A stretch of 64,000 nt of DNA from Nitrospirillum viridazoti CBAmc (GCF_000730165.1 NZ_CP022110.1:2115501-2179500); one strand, 5' to 3'; counted from the first letter of the stretch, positions 33,108 through 42,396 are shown. Made by a program: numbers and translations. The notes: generated from the letters alone by a model not told the origin.

Positions 33108-34289
33108 ATGCAGTCCCTGACCGAATTCGCCGAAGCCAAGCTGGCCGAGATGGACGACGCCTCGCTGCGCCGCCGGGTGGTGGACAGTGATCGCGACGGC
33201 GAGGGCGGTCTGTGGATCACCCGCGGGGGCCGGCGCCTGCTGTCCTTCTCCTGCAATGACTACCTGAACCTGGCCCACGACCCCCGGGTGAAGGCGGCGG
33301 CCGTGGCGGCGACGGAGCGGTACGGCGTGGGGGCCGCCGCCTCGCGCCTGGTGACCGGAAACCACCCGCTCTACACAGCGCTGGAGCAAAAGCTGGCCGC
33401 CTTGAAGGGGACGGAAGCAGCGTGCGTCTTCGGCTCCGGCTATCTGGCCAATGCCGGCATCATCCCCACCTTCGTGGGGCCTAAGGATCTGGTTGTGGTC
33501 GATGAGCTGGCGCACGCCTGCATCTGGGCCGGCGCCAAGCTGTCGGGCGCCACCCTGCGCATCTTCCGCCATAACGATGTGGACCATGCCGCCCAGGTAC
33601 TGGCCACCTACCGGCCGCGCCATGGCCGTGCCCTGTTGGTGACGGACGGCGTCTTTTCCATGGATGGGGATCTCGCCCCCCTGCCCGCCCTGGCCAGCCT
33701 GTGCGAACAGCATGACACCTGGCTGATGACCGACGACGCCCACGGCATCGGCGTGCTGGCCCAGGGCCGGGGCTCCAGCTTCGCCTTCGGCGACAAGCCG
33801 CTGGTACCGCTGCAGATGGGCACCTTGAGCAAGGCGGTGGGGGGCTATGGCGGCTATCTCTGCGCGTCCCAGGCGGTCATCGATCTGGTGAAGACCCGGG
33901 CGCGCACCCTGATCTATTCCACCGGCCTGCCGCCCGCCACGGTGGCTGGCGCCATCGCTTCGTTGGACATCATCCAGGGTGATCCCGACCTGTGCGCCCT
34001 GCCCGTGGCCAAGGCCCGGCGATTCACCGCCCTGTTGAACCTGCCCGCCGCCGAAAGCCCTATCGTACCCATCGTGCTGGGCGGCGCCGAAGTCACCTTG
34101 CAGGCCCAGCGCCTGCTGGAGGACGAGGGCCTGTTGGTTACCGCCATCCGCCCGCCCACCGTGCCGGCCGGCACCGCACGCCTGCGCGTCACTTTCACCG
34201 CCCGCACGCCGAATGCGGAGATCGAGCGCCTGGCCGACCTGATCCGTGATCGCGTGCTGCCGCTCAACGGTGTCGAGAGGCCCGAATGA
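33108..34289 (+). CDS. bioF: 8-amino-7-oxononanoate synthase
   Basis: PLP alpha-oxoamine synthase condensing pimeloyl-thioester with alanine to KAPA, the first ring-forming step of biotin synthesis. It has 393 residues. FSCNDYLNLAHDPRV near the N-terminus, the glycine-rich YGVGAAASRLVTGNHPLY, DDAHGIGVLAQGRGSS (PLP ring), and the Schiff-base lysine in GTLSKAVGGYGGYL are all present. The ATG follows ACCGATGGCGCC with a weak SD. Its stop overlaps bioD by 4 bp. Confidence 0.95.
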   Translation: MQSLTEFAEAKLAEMDDASLRRRVVDSDRDGEGGLWITRGGRRLLSFSCNDYLNLAHDPRVKAAAVAATERYGVGAAASRLVTGNHPLYTALEQKLAALKGTEAACVFGSGYLANAGIIPTFVGPKDLVVVDELAHACIWAGAKLSGATLRIFRHNDVDHAAQVLATYRPRHGRALLVTDGVFSMDGDLAPLPALASLCEQHDTWLMTDDAHGIGVLAQGRGSSFAFGDKPLVPLQMGTLSKAVGGYGGYLCASQAVIDLVKTRARTLIYSTGLPPATVAGAIASLDIIQGDPDLCALPVAKARRFTALLNLPAAESPIVPIVLGGAEVTLQAQRLLEDEGLLVTAIRPPTVPAGTARLRVTFTARTPNAEIERLADLIRDRVLPLNGVERPE

Positions 34290-34984
34290 CCGTCCCCGCC
34301 TTTTTCGTCACCGCCACCGGCACCGACATCGGCAAGACCTTCGTGACATCCGGCCTGGTGCGCCGCCTGCGGGCCAAGGGCATCGCCGCCACCGCCCTGA
34401 AACCCGTGGTCAGCGGGATCGATCTGGAGGATGCCGCCAGCCTGGCGGCCAGCGACCCCGCGCAGCTGCTGACCGCCATGGGCCGGCCGGTGACGCCGGC
34501 CGAGGTGGCGCGCATCAGCCCGCACCGTTACGCCGCACCGCTCTCGCCCGACATGGCGGCCGCGCGCGAGGGCCGACCGCTGGACGTGGACGGCATGATC
34601 GAATGGTGCCGGGAAAAGGCGGCCTTCGCCGCCGCTCCGCTGTTCGTGGAGGGCGTGGGCGGCGCTATGGTGCCGCTGGACGACAGCCGCACGGTGCTGG
34701 ACTGGATGGTGGCGCTGGACTTGCCCCTGCTGCTGGTCACCGGTAGCTACCTCGGCACCCTCAGCCACACCCTGACCGCCCTGGACGTCCTGGCCCGCCG
34801 GGGATTGCGGGTCGCCGCCATCGCCGTCAGCGCAACCCCCGGCGCCACCGTGCCCATGGCCGAAACCCTCACCACCCTGGCCCGCTTCGCCCCCGGCATC
34901 CCGCTGACGGCGGTGCCCAGGGTGGAACGGCTGGACGAGGCGGACGCGGCGTTCGACGCGCTGCTGGCGGCGCTGGGACTGTAA
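34286..34984 (+). CDS. bioD: Dethiobiotin synthetase
   Basis: Carboxylates DAPA to dethiobiotin with ATP. It has 232 residues. The P-loop is TATGTDIGKTFV near residue 9; ALKPVVSG follows with the substrate lysine; FVEGVGGAMVPLDD is the conserved acidic/Gly segment. ATGA overlap with bioF indicates coupled translation. No bioC, bioH or bioZ for pimelate-moiety synthesis is in the window. Confidence 0.94.
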   Translation: MTVPAFFVTATGTDIGKTFVTSGLVRRLRAKGIAATALKPVVSGIDLEDAASLAASDPAQLLTAMGRPVTPAEVARISPHRYAAPLSPDMAAAREGRPLDVDGMIEWCREKAAFAAAPLFVEGVGGAMVPLDDSRTVLDWMVALDLPLLLVTGSYLGTLSHTLTALDVLARRGLRVAAIAVSATPGATVPMAETLTTLARFAPGIPLTAVPRVERLDEADAAFDALLAALGL

Positions 34985-34986
34985 GA

Positions 34987-35394
34987 TCAGGCGCGCTTGC
35001 GCCCAGCCTCCCGCAGGGTCAGGGAAGAGATATAGCCGGAGCGGGTTTCACCCGCAGCTTTGGCCAGAACGTCCAGGCGGCGCAGAACGCGCCGCGGCAG
35101 GGTGATGTTCACACGTTCCACCTTGTCGTCCAGCACGGCGGGATCGACCTCGATCATGGCGAAGATCCAGCCGACATAGTGGGGGTTGGCCCGCAGCGCC
35201 TCCAGGGGAGAGGCAGATGGAACAGCCCCACCCTCATCCAGCGTGGCGTCCAGCCAGGCGGCGGCCGCTTCCTCCGCTGCCTTCAGCGCCTCATCCAGCG
35301 TATCGCCGGCCGAAAAGCAGCCCGGCAGATCGGGAACAGCCACGCCATAGGCGGTGGCCTCATCACCCGGCTCGATCACCACGGGATACCGCAT
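34987..35394 (-). CDS. hicB: HicB-family antitoxin
   Basis: A 135-residue antitoxin. The N-terminal HicB fold reads YPVVIEPGDEATAYGVAVPDLPGCFSAGDTLDEAL in parts, with the conserved DLPGCFSAG; the C-terminal RHH DNA-binding segment is VERVNITLPRRVLRRLDVLA. ATG chosen because GGAGG lies 6 nt upstream; a GTG 12 nt earlier is possible. Pairs with hicA immediately upstream, encoded after the toxin as usual. Neutralises HicA and probably represses the pair. Confidence 0.9.
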   Translation of the reverse strand: MRYPVVIEPGDEATAYGVAVPDLPGCFSAGDTLDEALKAAEEAAAAWLDATLDEGGAVPSASPLEALRANPHYVGWIFAMIEVDPAVLDDKVERVNITLPRRVLRRLDVLAKAAGETRSGYISSLTLREAGRKRA

Positions 35395-35415
35395 TCCATC
35401 CTCCACCGCGCGCCG

Positions 35416-35595
35416 TCATAACCCCGCCTGCTTGCGGATGGCGGCGACCAAGCCCATGCCCAAATCCTTCTTGGGATGGGGGACCACCAGGGTCCCAGGG
35501 CGATGCGGGTGCTTGAAGACATGGTGCGAACCGCGCACACGATTCAACACCCAACCTACCGCCTGAAGTTCCCGGATAAGGTCGACACTTTCCAT
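35416..35595 (-). CDS. hicA: HicA-family mRNA interferase toxin
   Basis: A 59-residue toxin with a dsRBD-like fold. It carries the HicA signatures LIRELQAVGWVLNRVRGSHHVFKHP, seen in parts: GSHHVFKHP holds the catalytic histidine, and LVVPHPKKDLGMGLVAAIRKQAG the C-terminal helix. Cleaves mRNA when HicB is degraded (family knowledge). The ATG lies directly after a palindrome; a GTG 15 nt upstream inside that palindrome is in frame but unlikely. First gene of the pair. Confidence 0.9.
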   Translation of the reverse strand: MESVDLIRELQAVGWVLNRVRGSHHVFKHPHRPGTLVVPHPKKDLGMGLVAAIRKQAGL

Positions 35596-35629
35596 GTGTA
35601 TGATACACACTGGAGCATGGGGGAAGCAA
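35596..35629 (-). promoter_or_regulatory. hicAB promoter/operator
   Basis: Perfect palindrome GTGTATGATACAC (35596-35608) ends one base before the hicA ATG. On the minus strand it contains a TATCAT -10; TTGCTT lies 19 bp upstream. The transcript would be nearly leaderless. The palindrome is a likely HicB RHH operator. Confidence 0.5.
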
Positions 35630-35650
35630 GGCGCGGGCTGAGAGCCAGCC

Positions 35651-35893
35651 TCAACTCAGCGCCGTCTCCGCCCGGATCTCACGGATCAGGTTTTCCATGC
35701 GGCGCAGCAGGGCTTCGGCCACCTTGAGCGGCACGACCACCACATCATCCTCGGCATCGAAACCGCCCTGACGGCGGATGACGATCTCGTCGCGGGGGTT
35801 GGCGTAGACCGCCACGGCGGTGGCCATGTCGGCCACGATATTCCCCTGGTCCAGATGCCCCCACTGAAATGCGCCGGCCATATCGTCCTCCAT
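35651..35893 (-). CDS. Hypothetical protein next to hicAB
   Basis: An 80-residue protein that I do not recognise. It is acidic, with a beta-rich middle (IVADMATAVAVYANPRDEIVIRRQGGFDAEDDVVVVPL) here in part, and an amphipathic C-terminal helix (AEALLRRMENLIREIRAE). No signal peptide or membrane segment. The ATG MEDDMAG was chosen; MAGAF 12 nt later is possible. It is on the same strand as hicAB, 43 bp upstream of the hicA operator region, so it is probably transcribed separately. Confidence 0.55.
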   Translation of the reverse strand: MEDDMAGAFQWGHLDQGNIVADMATAVAVYANPRDEIVIRRQGGFDAEDDVVVVPLKVAEALLRRMENLIREIRAETALS

Positions 35894-35992
35894 CGCTGAC
35901 ACTGCGAAAGAACAAACTAGGAACAATCAAGGCACATAACAGGAATACAGGCAAGGGAAATTTTGCATTCCCCCTTTGCCCGCATCTCTGGA

Positions 35993-37399
35993 TCAACTGG
36001 GATGAATCATATCCTCAGGCTTCACCCAGGCGTCGAACTCCGCCTCGGTCAGGAAGCCCAGGGCCAGGCCGGCGGCCTTCAGGGTGGTGCCCTCGGCGTG
36101 GGCCTTCTTGGCGATCTTGGCGGCCTTGTCGTAACCGATGTGCGGGTTGAGTGCCGTCACCAGCATCAGGCTTTCGTGCAGCGACTTGGCGATGCGGTCC
36201 TCGTTCGCCGTGATGCCGACCACGCAATTGTCGGTGAAGCTGCGCGCGGCGTCGGCCAGCAGGCGGATGGACTGGGCCACGTTGTAGATGATGACGGGCT
36301 TGAAGACGTTCAGCTCGAAATGCCCGGTGGCGCCCGCGATAGTGACGGTGGTGTGGTTGCCCATCACCTGGGCGCACACCATGGTCATGGCCTCCGACTG
36401 CGTCGGGTTGACCTTGCCGGGCATGATGGAACTGCCGGGCTCGTTCTCCGGCAGGCTCAGCTCCCCGATGCCGCAGCGGGGGCCGGAGCCCAGCAGGCGG
36501 ATGTCATTCGCCACCTTCATGAGCGAAGCCGCCAGGGTGTTGAGCACGCCCGACACCTCCACCAGGCTGTCGTGCGTCGCCAGCGCCTCGAACTTGTTGG
36601 GGGCGGTGACGAAGGGCAGGCCGGTCAGGTCCGCCACCTCGGCCGCGAAGGCGGCATCAAAGCCCTTCTTGGCGTTCAGGCCCGTGCCCACCGCCGTGCC
36701 ACCCTGGGCTAAGCGCAGCAGCGCCGGCAGCGCCGCCTTCACCCGTTCCACCCCATAGGCCAGCTGCTGGGCGTAGCCGGAGAATTCCTGGCCCAGGGTC
36801 AAGGGTGTGGCGTCCTGCAGATGGGTGCGGCCGATCTTGACGATGCCCTTGAACGCGTCGGCCTTGGCGGCCAGGGCATCCCGCAGATGCTCCAGCGCCG
36901 GCACCAGGGTGCGGTGCAGTTCCACCGCCGCCGCGATGTGCATGGCGGTCGGAAAGCTGTCGTTGGACGACTGGCCCCGGTTCACATGGTCGTTGGGGTG
37001 CACCGGCTTCTTGGACCCCATCTCCCCGCCCAGCAACTCGATGGCGCGGTTGGAGATGACCTCGTTGGCATTCATGTTGGTCTGGGTGCCGGAACCGGTC
37101 TGCCACACCACCAGGGGAAAGTGGTCGTCCAGCTTGCCGGCGGCCACCTCCGCCGCCGCCTGGATGATGGCGCGGCCCAGCGCCTCATCCAGTTCGCCCA
37201 GCTTCACATTGGCCTGGGCCGCCGCCTGCTTCTGGATGCCCAGGGCGTGGACCAGGGCCGGCGGCATGCGTTCCCCCCCGATCTTGAAGTTGCCCAGGGA
37301 CCGCTGGGTCTGGGCGCCCCAGTAGCGGTCGGACGGCACCGCCAACGGGCCGAAGCTGTCGGTCTCGGTGCGGGTGCCCTGTTTGGCTTCAAGGGTCAT
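35993..37399 (-). CDS. fumC: Fumarate hydratase, class II
   Basis: Iron-independent fumarase of the TCA cycle. It has 468 residues, the usual length. The fumarase/aspartase signature [16 protein letters not shown] holds the catalytic-loop serine; [15 protein letters not shown] supplies the histidine segment; the N-terminal [21 protein letters not shown], seen in part, is the FumC start. Single gene. Confidence 0.95.
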   Translation of the reverse strand: MTLEAKQGTRTETDSFGPLAVPSDRYWGAQTQRSLGNFKIGGERMPPALVHALGIQKQAAAQANVKLGELDEALGRAIIQAAAEVAAGKLDDHFPLVVWQTGSGTQTNMNANEVISNRAIELLGGEMGSKKPVHPNDHVNRGQSSNDSFPTAMHIAAAVELHRTLVPALEHLRDALAAKADAFKGIVKIGRTHLQDATPLTLGQEFSGYAQQLAYGVERVKAALPALLRLAQGGTAVGTGLNAKKGFDAAFAAEVADLTGLPFVTAPNKFEALATHDSLVEVSGVLNTLAASLMKVANDIRLLGSGPRCGIGELSLPENEPGSSIMPGKVNPTQSEAMTMVCAQVMGNHTTVTIAGATGHFELNVFKPVIIYNVAQSIRLLADAARSFTDNCVVGITANEDRIAKSLHESLMLVTALNPHIGYDKAAKIAKKAHAEGTTLKAAGLALGFLTEAEFDAWVKPEDMIHPS

Positions 37400-37461
37400 T
37401 TCGATGCTCTCCAGGCTGGTGAGGGGCGGAGTTTACCCGGATCCCCTCGGACCCCGCCATG

Positions 37462-38502
37462 TCAGCGCTTGTCGAGGATGTTGCCTATGGCGCCAAACAC
37501 ACCCCCCTCTTCCCGGGTTCCCACCAGGGAGGAGGCCAGCATGCGGCCGGCCAGGCGGGAGAAGGGCAGGCTTTGCAGCCACACCTTGCCGGGGCCGCGC
37601 AGCCGGGCGAAGAATAGGCCCTCGCCGCCGAACAGCATGGACTTGATGCCGCCCACCTGCTCGACATCGAAGTCGATGTCGGCGGTCATGGCGGCCAGGC
37701 AGCCCGTGTCCACATGGATGACCTCCCCCGGCTGCAACGTGCGTTCCACCAGCGTGCCGCCCATGTGGATGAAGACGATGCCGTCGCCTTCCAGCTTCTG
37801 CATGATGAAACCGTCGCCGCCGAACAGGCCGGTCAGGATGCGGCGCTGGAAGTAGATGCCGATGGCGACACCGCGCGCCGCCGCCAGGAAGCTGTCCTTG
37901 TGGCAGATCAGGCGGCCACCATAGTCGGCCAGCTTCAGGGCGGAAATGGTGCCGGGATAGGGCGCGGAAAAAGCCACCGTGCCCGGACCGCTGCCACGCT
38001 GGGTAAAGACGGTGGTGAAGAGGGTGGAGCCGGAGAGCACCCGCTTGCCCGCGCCCCACAGCTGGTCCAGCACGCTGCCGCCGTCGCGGCTGGAACCGTC
38101 ACCGAAGATGGTGTTCATGTCCACGCTGGCGTCCTTGTACAGCAGGGCGCCCGCCTCGGCGATGGCGCTGTCGCCGGGTGCCAGGCTCACCGACACATAC
38201 TGCATCTCATGGCCGTGGATGGTGTAGTCCAGGGCGCTGGCCGGGCCGGGCGGCGGCGGGGTGAAGGGATTGCCACCGCCGGCGAAGGCGCCCCAGATGC
38301 CGCCACCGCCCGGCGGAGGCGGGGGCGGCGGGGATGAGGCGGTGCCGCCATACAGCTCCGCCACCTGGCCCACGGGCAGCCAGTCGGTGAAGCCCTCCCG
38401 CCAGCAATGGGCGCCCGGATTGGCGCGGGCGAAGTTGCGCGCCGCCGCGTCATCCAGGGGACCCGCCTGTTGCTGACCGTTGTGGAAGAACCATTCCGTC
38501 AT
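37462..38502 (-). CDS. GYF_2-AIM24 (TIGR00266) fusion protein
   Basis: 346 residues. Residues 1-52 form a GYF_2 domain (WFFHNGQQQAGPLDDAA...CWREGFTDWLPVGQV), a peptide-binding fold often at the N-terminus of bacterial proteins. A Pro/Gly-rich linker (PPPPPPPGGGG) follows. The rest is the AIM24/TIGR00266 beta-helix domain, with the repeated GDSAIAEAGALLYKD, GGRLICHKDSFLAAARGV and VHVDTGCLAAM-type segments. Function is unknown in bacteria; mitochondrial AIM24 homologues affect membrane organisation. No membrane segment. Confidence 0.83.
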   Translation of the reverse strand: MTEWFFHNGQQQAGPLDDAAARNFARANPGAHCWREGFTDWLPVGQVAELYGGTASSPPPPPPPGGGGIWGAFAGGGNPFTPPPPGPASALDYTIHGHEMQYVSVSLAPGDSAIAEAGALLYKDASVDMNTIFGDGSSRDGGSVLDQLWGAGKRVLSGSTLFTTVFTQRGSGPGTVAFSAPYPGTISALKLADYGGRLICHKDSFLAAARGVAIGIYFQRRILTGLFGGDGFIMQKLEGDGIVFIHMGGTLVERTLQPGEVIHVDTGCLAAMTADIDFDVEQVGGIKSMLFGGEGLFFARLRGPGKVWLQSLPFSRLAGRMLASSLVGTREEGGVFGAIGNILDKR

Positions 38503-38856
38503 GGCAACGCACCCCTTCTCTATTCAACCGGGCCGTTCGTGTCCCCCGCGGACTGGCCCTTGGTATCGCCCCCTTTTACCAAGATGGTGCCACCCTCACC
38601 AGCGCTGGCCCCATTCCCGCCCGGCCATCTGGCCCCCTTTGCCGCAGGTTCGCGGCGTGACGGCGCCTTTGGGAATATTCCACCGGCCTGGGCGTCTTTC
38701 CAATAGGGCCGGCCCCGCGCCGGTCCTTCCCTGCTGAAGGACGCGCACATCATGATCACGGTCGGTTCGGGGCATTGGCGGGAATGGATGGGGCAGCTAT
38801 GGTGCGGCCCGGCCCCCCGCTTCCGGTGGGGCCGGCTGTGGCCGAGGCTGAAAGCG
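38503..38856. other. Divergent region AIM24 gene / djlA
   Basis: 354 bp between two divergent genes, presumably with both promoters. I see no good -35/-10 pair, operator palindrome or RNA gene. Confidence 0.35.
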
Positions 38857-39639
38857 ATGAGCATCTGGGGCAAGGTGGTGGGGGGTGTCGCGGGCTTTGC
38901 CATTGGCGGCCCGCTGGGCGCGTTGCTGGGCGTGGCCGCCGGCCATGCCGCCGATGCCTGGGCGTCGCAGCCGCCAGCCCCCCCGGGTCCAGACGGCCAG
39001 CCGGACCAGACCCGCAGCATGGCCTTCACCATCGGCGTCATCGTGCTGGGCGCCAAGATGGCCAAGGCCGATGGCGTGGTTGACCGCGCGGAAATCGACG
39101 CCTTCAAACGGGTGTTCCAAATCCCAGCGGAGGAGGCGCGGAACGTCGGCCGCATCTTCGACCTGGCCAAGCGCGACAGTGCGGGCTTCGAGCCCTATGC
39201 CCGGCAGCTGGCCGGCATGTTCCGGGACCGGCCGACAGTGCTGGAGGATCTGCTGGGCTGCCTGTTCCACATCGCCTCCGCCGACGCCCGCCTGCACCCA
39301 GCGGAGCTGGCCTTCCTGGCCGACGTCGCCCGCATCTTCGGCATTTCCGAAGCGACGTTCGAGGGCATCCGCCGCATCCACGGCGGCGCCGCCTGCGGGT
39401 ATGAGGATCCGTTGGACGATCCCTATGCCGTGCTGGGCGTCGCCCGTACCGCCAGCGATGCAGAAATCAAGCTGGCCTGGCGCCAGGCCTTGCGCGACAA
39501 CCACCCAGACACCGTCATGGCCCAGGGCCTGCCGGCGGAGTTCGTGGACGTCGCCACGAGCAAGACGGCCGCGCTGAACGCCGCCTATGACAAGATCCAG
39601 AGCCAACGGGCCAGTGCGCCCGCCGGCCCGCACCAGTAA
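38857..39639 (+). CDS. djlA: DjlA-like TerB/J-domain co-chaperone
   Basis: 260 residues. A Gly-rich N-terminal segment (GKVVGGVAGFAIGGPLGALLGVAAGHAAD) resembles the DjlA membrane-associated/dimerising helix. A TerB-like helical domain (about 50-165: IGVIVLGAKMAKADGVVDRAEI) follows, then a C-terminal J-domain (DPYAVLGVARTASDAEIKLAWR) with the DnaK-stimulating HPD tripeptide in DNHPD. A DnaK co-chaperone at the inner membrane is the likely role. The ATG MSIWGKVV was chosen because it gives the family N-terminus; the frame extends upstream. Confidence 0.85.
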   Translation: MSIWGKVVGGVAGFAIGGPLGALLGVAAGHAADAWASQPPAPPGPDGQPDQTRSMAFTIGVIVLGAKMAKADGVVDRAEIDAFKRVFQIPAEEARNVGRIFDLAKRDSAGFEPYARQLAGMFRDRPTVLEDLLGCLFHIASADARLHPAELAFLADVARIFGISEATFEGIRRIHGGAACGYEDPLDDPYAVLGVARTASDAEIKLAWRQALRDNHPDTVMAQGLPAEFVDVATSKTAALNAAYDKIQSQRASAPAGPHQ

Positions 39640-39681
39640 CCCACCCCTCCAGTAACCCGTACCCTAGAGCTTATCGCTTCC

Positions 39682-41499
39682 ATGGCCCCCACCCCGCCCA
39701 TCGTCGCCCTGAAGAACGCCCACATCACCCTGGGCGCCACCATTCTGTTCGAGGGCGTGGACGTCGCCATCGGTCGCGGGGACAAGATCGCCCTGGTCGG
39801 CCGCAACGGCAGCGGCAAGTCCACCCTGCTGAAGGCCCTGGCCGGCGTCGTCGACCTGGACAAGGGCGAACGCTACATCCAGCCGGGTGCCCGCATCGGC
39901 TACCTGCATCAGGAACCGGACTTCAGCGGCCACGCCACGGTGGCGGACTTCGTCAGCGCCGGCCTGGTGGAGGATGCGCCCTATCGCGTGCAGGCCGTGC
40001 TGGATGAGCTGAACCTGCCCGGCGTCCGCGCGGCCGCCACCCTGTCGGGTGGTGAAGCACGCCGCGCCGCCATCGCCCAGGCCCTGGTCAGCGACCCCGA
40101 CGTCCTGCTGATGGACGAGCCGACCAACCACCTGGACCTGCCCACCATCGAATATCTGGAAAAGGCGCTGCAAGCCTTCCGCGGCGGGCTGCTGCTGATC
40201 AGCCACGACCGCGCCTTCCTGAACAATCTGGCGCGCAAGACGATGTGGCTGGACCGGGGCACCATGCGCGAGACGGAACGGCCCTTCGCCGAGTTTGAAG
40301 CCTGGCGGGACGAGGTGTTTGCCGCCGAGGATCTGGCCTACGCCAAGCTGGACCGCAAAATCGCGGTGGAGATGAAGTGGCTGCGCGAGGGCATCAGCGC
40401 CCGGCGCACCCGCAACATGGGCCGCGTCCGCGCCTTGCACGGCCTGCGCAAGGAGCGGGCGGACCGCAACCGGCAGGGCCAGGTGAAGCTGGCGGTGTCG
40501 GATGCCGAGAATTCCGGCCGGCTGGTGATCGAGGCGACCCATGTCGCCAAGAGCTTCCAGGATGCGGAGGGCAATGCCCGAATCATCGCCCGCGACTTCT
40601 CCACCCGCATCCTGCGCGGCGACCGGGTGGGCCTGATCGGCCCCAACGGTGCGGGCAAGACCACCATCCTGAAGATGCTGATGGGGGAGCTGGCGCCGGA
40701 CAGCGGCACCATCCGCCTCGGCACAAACCTGGAGACGGTGGTGTTCGACCAGCGCCGGGCGCAGCTGGACCCCAACCAGACCATACGCCAGGTGCTGCTG
40801 CCCTTCGGCGGCGACAGCGTGGTGGTGGGCGGCACGCCGCGCCATGTCGCCTCCTACATGCGGGACTTCCTGTTTGACGCGGGCATGCTGGAACAGCCGA
40901 CCCGGGCGCTGTCGGGTGGGGAGCGCAACCGCCTGCTGCTGGCCAAGCTGTTCGCCCAGCCCAGCAACCTGATGGTGCTGGACGAACCGACCAACGACCT
41001 GGACATGGACACGCTGGACCTGCTGGAAGAGGTCTTGAGCGACTATCCCGGCACCCTGCTGCTGGTCAGCCACGACCGTGACTTCCTGGACCGGCTGGTC
41101 ACCTCCACCATCGCGGTGGAGGGTGATGGCGTGGTGGCGGAATACGCCGGCGGCTACAGCGACTATCTGGTCCAGCGCCCGGCCCGCACCCCGACCGCCG
41201 GCGCCGCGGCCAAGACAGCGGACGCCCCCAAGGCGGCGGAGGCCCCGAAGGCCAAGCGCAAGCTGGGCTACAAGGAACAGCGCGAGCTGGACCAGCTGCC
41301 GGCCCTGATGGACAAGCTGGGCGACCAGGTGAAGAAGCTGGAGGCCAAGCTGGCCGACGCCAATCTCTACGCCCGCGACCCCGCCGCCTTCCAAAAGACC
41401 TCGTCCGACCTGGACAAGGCCCACCAGGACCTGGCCACGGCCGAGGAGCGCTGGCTGGAACTGGAGGCGCTGAAGGAGGAGCTGGAGAGCGGGGCGTGA
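39682..41499 (+). CDS. uup: ABC-F family ATPase, Uup-type
   Basis: Soluble ABC-F protein, 605 residues with two nucleotide-binding domains. NBD1: Walker A GRNGSGKST (about 38), signature LSGGEARRAA, Walker B LLMDEPTNHLDLP. NBD2: GPNGAGKTT, LSGGERNRLLLAK, LMVLDEPTNDLD. An inter-domain linker and a C-terminal coiled coil (KLGYKEQRELDQLPALMDKL...) as in Uup. It has no membrane domain. Acts on the ribosome or on branched DNA intermediates (family knowledge). Single gene, followed by a toxin-antitoxin module. Confidence 0.88.
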   Translation: MAPTPPIVALKNAHITLGATILFEGVDVAIGRGDKIALVGRNGSGKSTLLKALAGVVDLDKGERYIQPGARIGYLHQEPDFSGHATVADFVSAGLVEDAPYRVQAVLDELNLPGVRAAATLSGGEARRAAIAQALVSDPDVLLMDEPTNHLDLPTIEYLEKALQAFRGGLLLISHDRAFLNNLARKTMWLDRGTMRETERPFAEFEAWRDEVFAAEDLAYAKLDRKIAVEMKWLREGISARRTRNMGRVRALHGLRKERADRNRQGQVKLAVSDAENSGRLVIEATHVAKSFQDAEGNARIIARDFSTRILRGDRVGLIGPNGAGKTTILKMLMGELAPDSGTIRLGTNLETVVFDQRRAQLDPNQTIRQVLLPFGGDSVVVGGTPRHVASYMRDFLFDAGMLEQPTRALSGGERNRLLLAKLFAQPSNLMVLDEPTNDLDMDTLDLLEEVLSDYPGTLLLVSHDRDFLDRLVTSTIAVEGDGVVAEYAGGYSDYLVQRPARTPTAGAAAKTADAPKAAEAPKAKRKLGYKEQRELDQLPALMDKLGDQVKKLEAKLADANLYARDPAAFQKTSSDLDKAHQDLATAEERWLELEALKEELESGA

Positions 41500-41508
41500 G
41501 GTTCTTCC

Positions 41509-41536
41509 TTGCATGTCCGGCCATTGGCCGTACAAT
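41509..41536 (+). promoter_or_regulatory. Promoter/operator of the DUF1778-GNAT pair
   Basis: TTGCAT, 16 bp, TACAAT. The region is an interrupted palindrome (TGCAT ... GGCC-ATT-GGCC ... ATGCA), so an RHH antitoxin could bind over both hexamers. It starts only 10 bp after the uup stop. Confidence 0.6.
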
Positions 41537-41554
41537 GCAGCAACGGAGGATATG

Positions 41555-41857
41555 ATGGCTCACCCCGCGACAGATACCCCTCAGCGCCGTGCCCGCAGCG
41601 AACGGCTGGAAGCGCGTATCACCGCCGAGCAGAAAGATCTGATTGAGCGCGCGGCGGCACTGCAGGGTCGGTCGATCACTGACTTCGTCCTGACCAGCGT
41701 GCAGGACGCGGCGCGACGCGCCATTGATGAACACCAGCGCCTGGAACTGTCGATCCGGGACAGCCAGGCTTTCGTCGAGGCGCTGAGCAAGCCGCAGCCC
41801 GTGAATGACCGGCTGCGCGACACAATTCGCCGGTATCGCGACGCTACCGGCGCCTGA
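41555..41857 (+). CDS. DUF1778 (TacA/AtaR-like) antitoxin
   Basis: A 100-residue RHH antitoxin: RSERLEARITAEQKDLIERAAALQGRSITDFVL, given in parts, is the DUF1778 pattern (RLEARIT strand, then helices ending GRSITDFVL). The C-terminal helix probably wraps the toxin. The second of two adjacent ATGs was chosen for its 4-nt spacing from GGAGGA; the first may also work. The toxin gene follows 8 bp downstream. Confidence 0.87.
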   Translation: MAHPATDTPQRRARSERLEARITAEQKDLIERAAALQGRSITDFVLTSVQDAARRAIDEHQRLELSIRDSQAFVEALSKPQPVNDRLRDTIRRYRDATGA

Positions 41858-41865
41858 CGGTCGGC

Positions 41866-42396
41866 ATGACGGCGACCGATCCTGGACTGCGTTCCCTGCG
41901 GGTCGAGGTACTGGGCCCGCAGCATGACCGATCCCATTTTGCCAGCGGTGTGGAAGTGCTGGACCGGTATTTCCAAACGCACATAGGGCAGGACGCCCGC
42001 AAGAACATTGCCGCGCCATTTGTTCTGGTCCTGCCAGATGGGACAGTCGCCGGTTACTACACCTTATCCGCCACCGCCCTGCACTTGGCGGACCTGCCTG
42101 CGGAGACAGCGCGCAAGCTGCCGCGCTATCCTTTGGTGCCAGCCACGCTGCTGGGTCGATTGGCGGTAGACAAGCGCTACCATGGCCATGGATATGGAGG
42201 ATATCTGCTGGCGGATGCGCTGCGCCGTTGTCTGCGCAGTAAAATCGCGTCGTTTGCCGTGATCGTGGACGCCTATGACGACAACGCCCGCCGCTTTTAT
42301 GAAGCCATGAGTTTTCTTGCCCTGCCCGATACGCCCCGAAAATTGTTCCGGCCTTTGGCCGACATCGCGCGGCTGTTCGAGGAGAGCGGCGCGTGA
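41866..42396 (+). CDS. GNAT-family toxin (TacT/AtaT-like)
   Basis: A 176-residue acetyltransferase. VEVLDRYFQTHIGQDARKNIAAPFVL, in part, is the typical toxin start; acetyl-CoA-binding motif A is LAVDKRYHGHGYGGYLL (Q/R-x-x-G-x-G/A type: RYHGHGYGG). Motif B has DAYDDNARRFYEAMSF with the catalytic tyrosine. Family members acetylate the amino group of charged tRNAs and stop translation. It forms an operon with the antitoxin. Its stop overlaps the GTG of the next gene. Confidence 0.87.
   Translation: MTATDPGLRSLRVEVLGPQHDRSHFASGVEVLDRYFQTHIGQDARKNIAAPFVLVLPDGTVAGYYTLSATALHLADLPAETARKLPRYPLVPATLLGRLAVDKRYHGHGYGGYLLADALRRCLRSKIASFAVIVDAYDDNARRFYEAMSFLALPDTPRKLFRPLADIARLFEESGA

Noticed and set aside
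35416..35610. hicA starting 15 nt earlier at GTG
   Set aside because: That start lies inside the operator palindrome and would add MCIIH, which is not part of HicA proteins.
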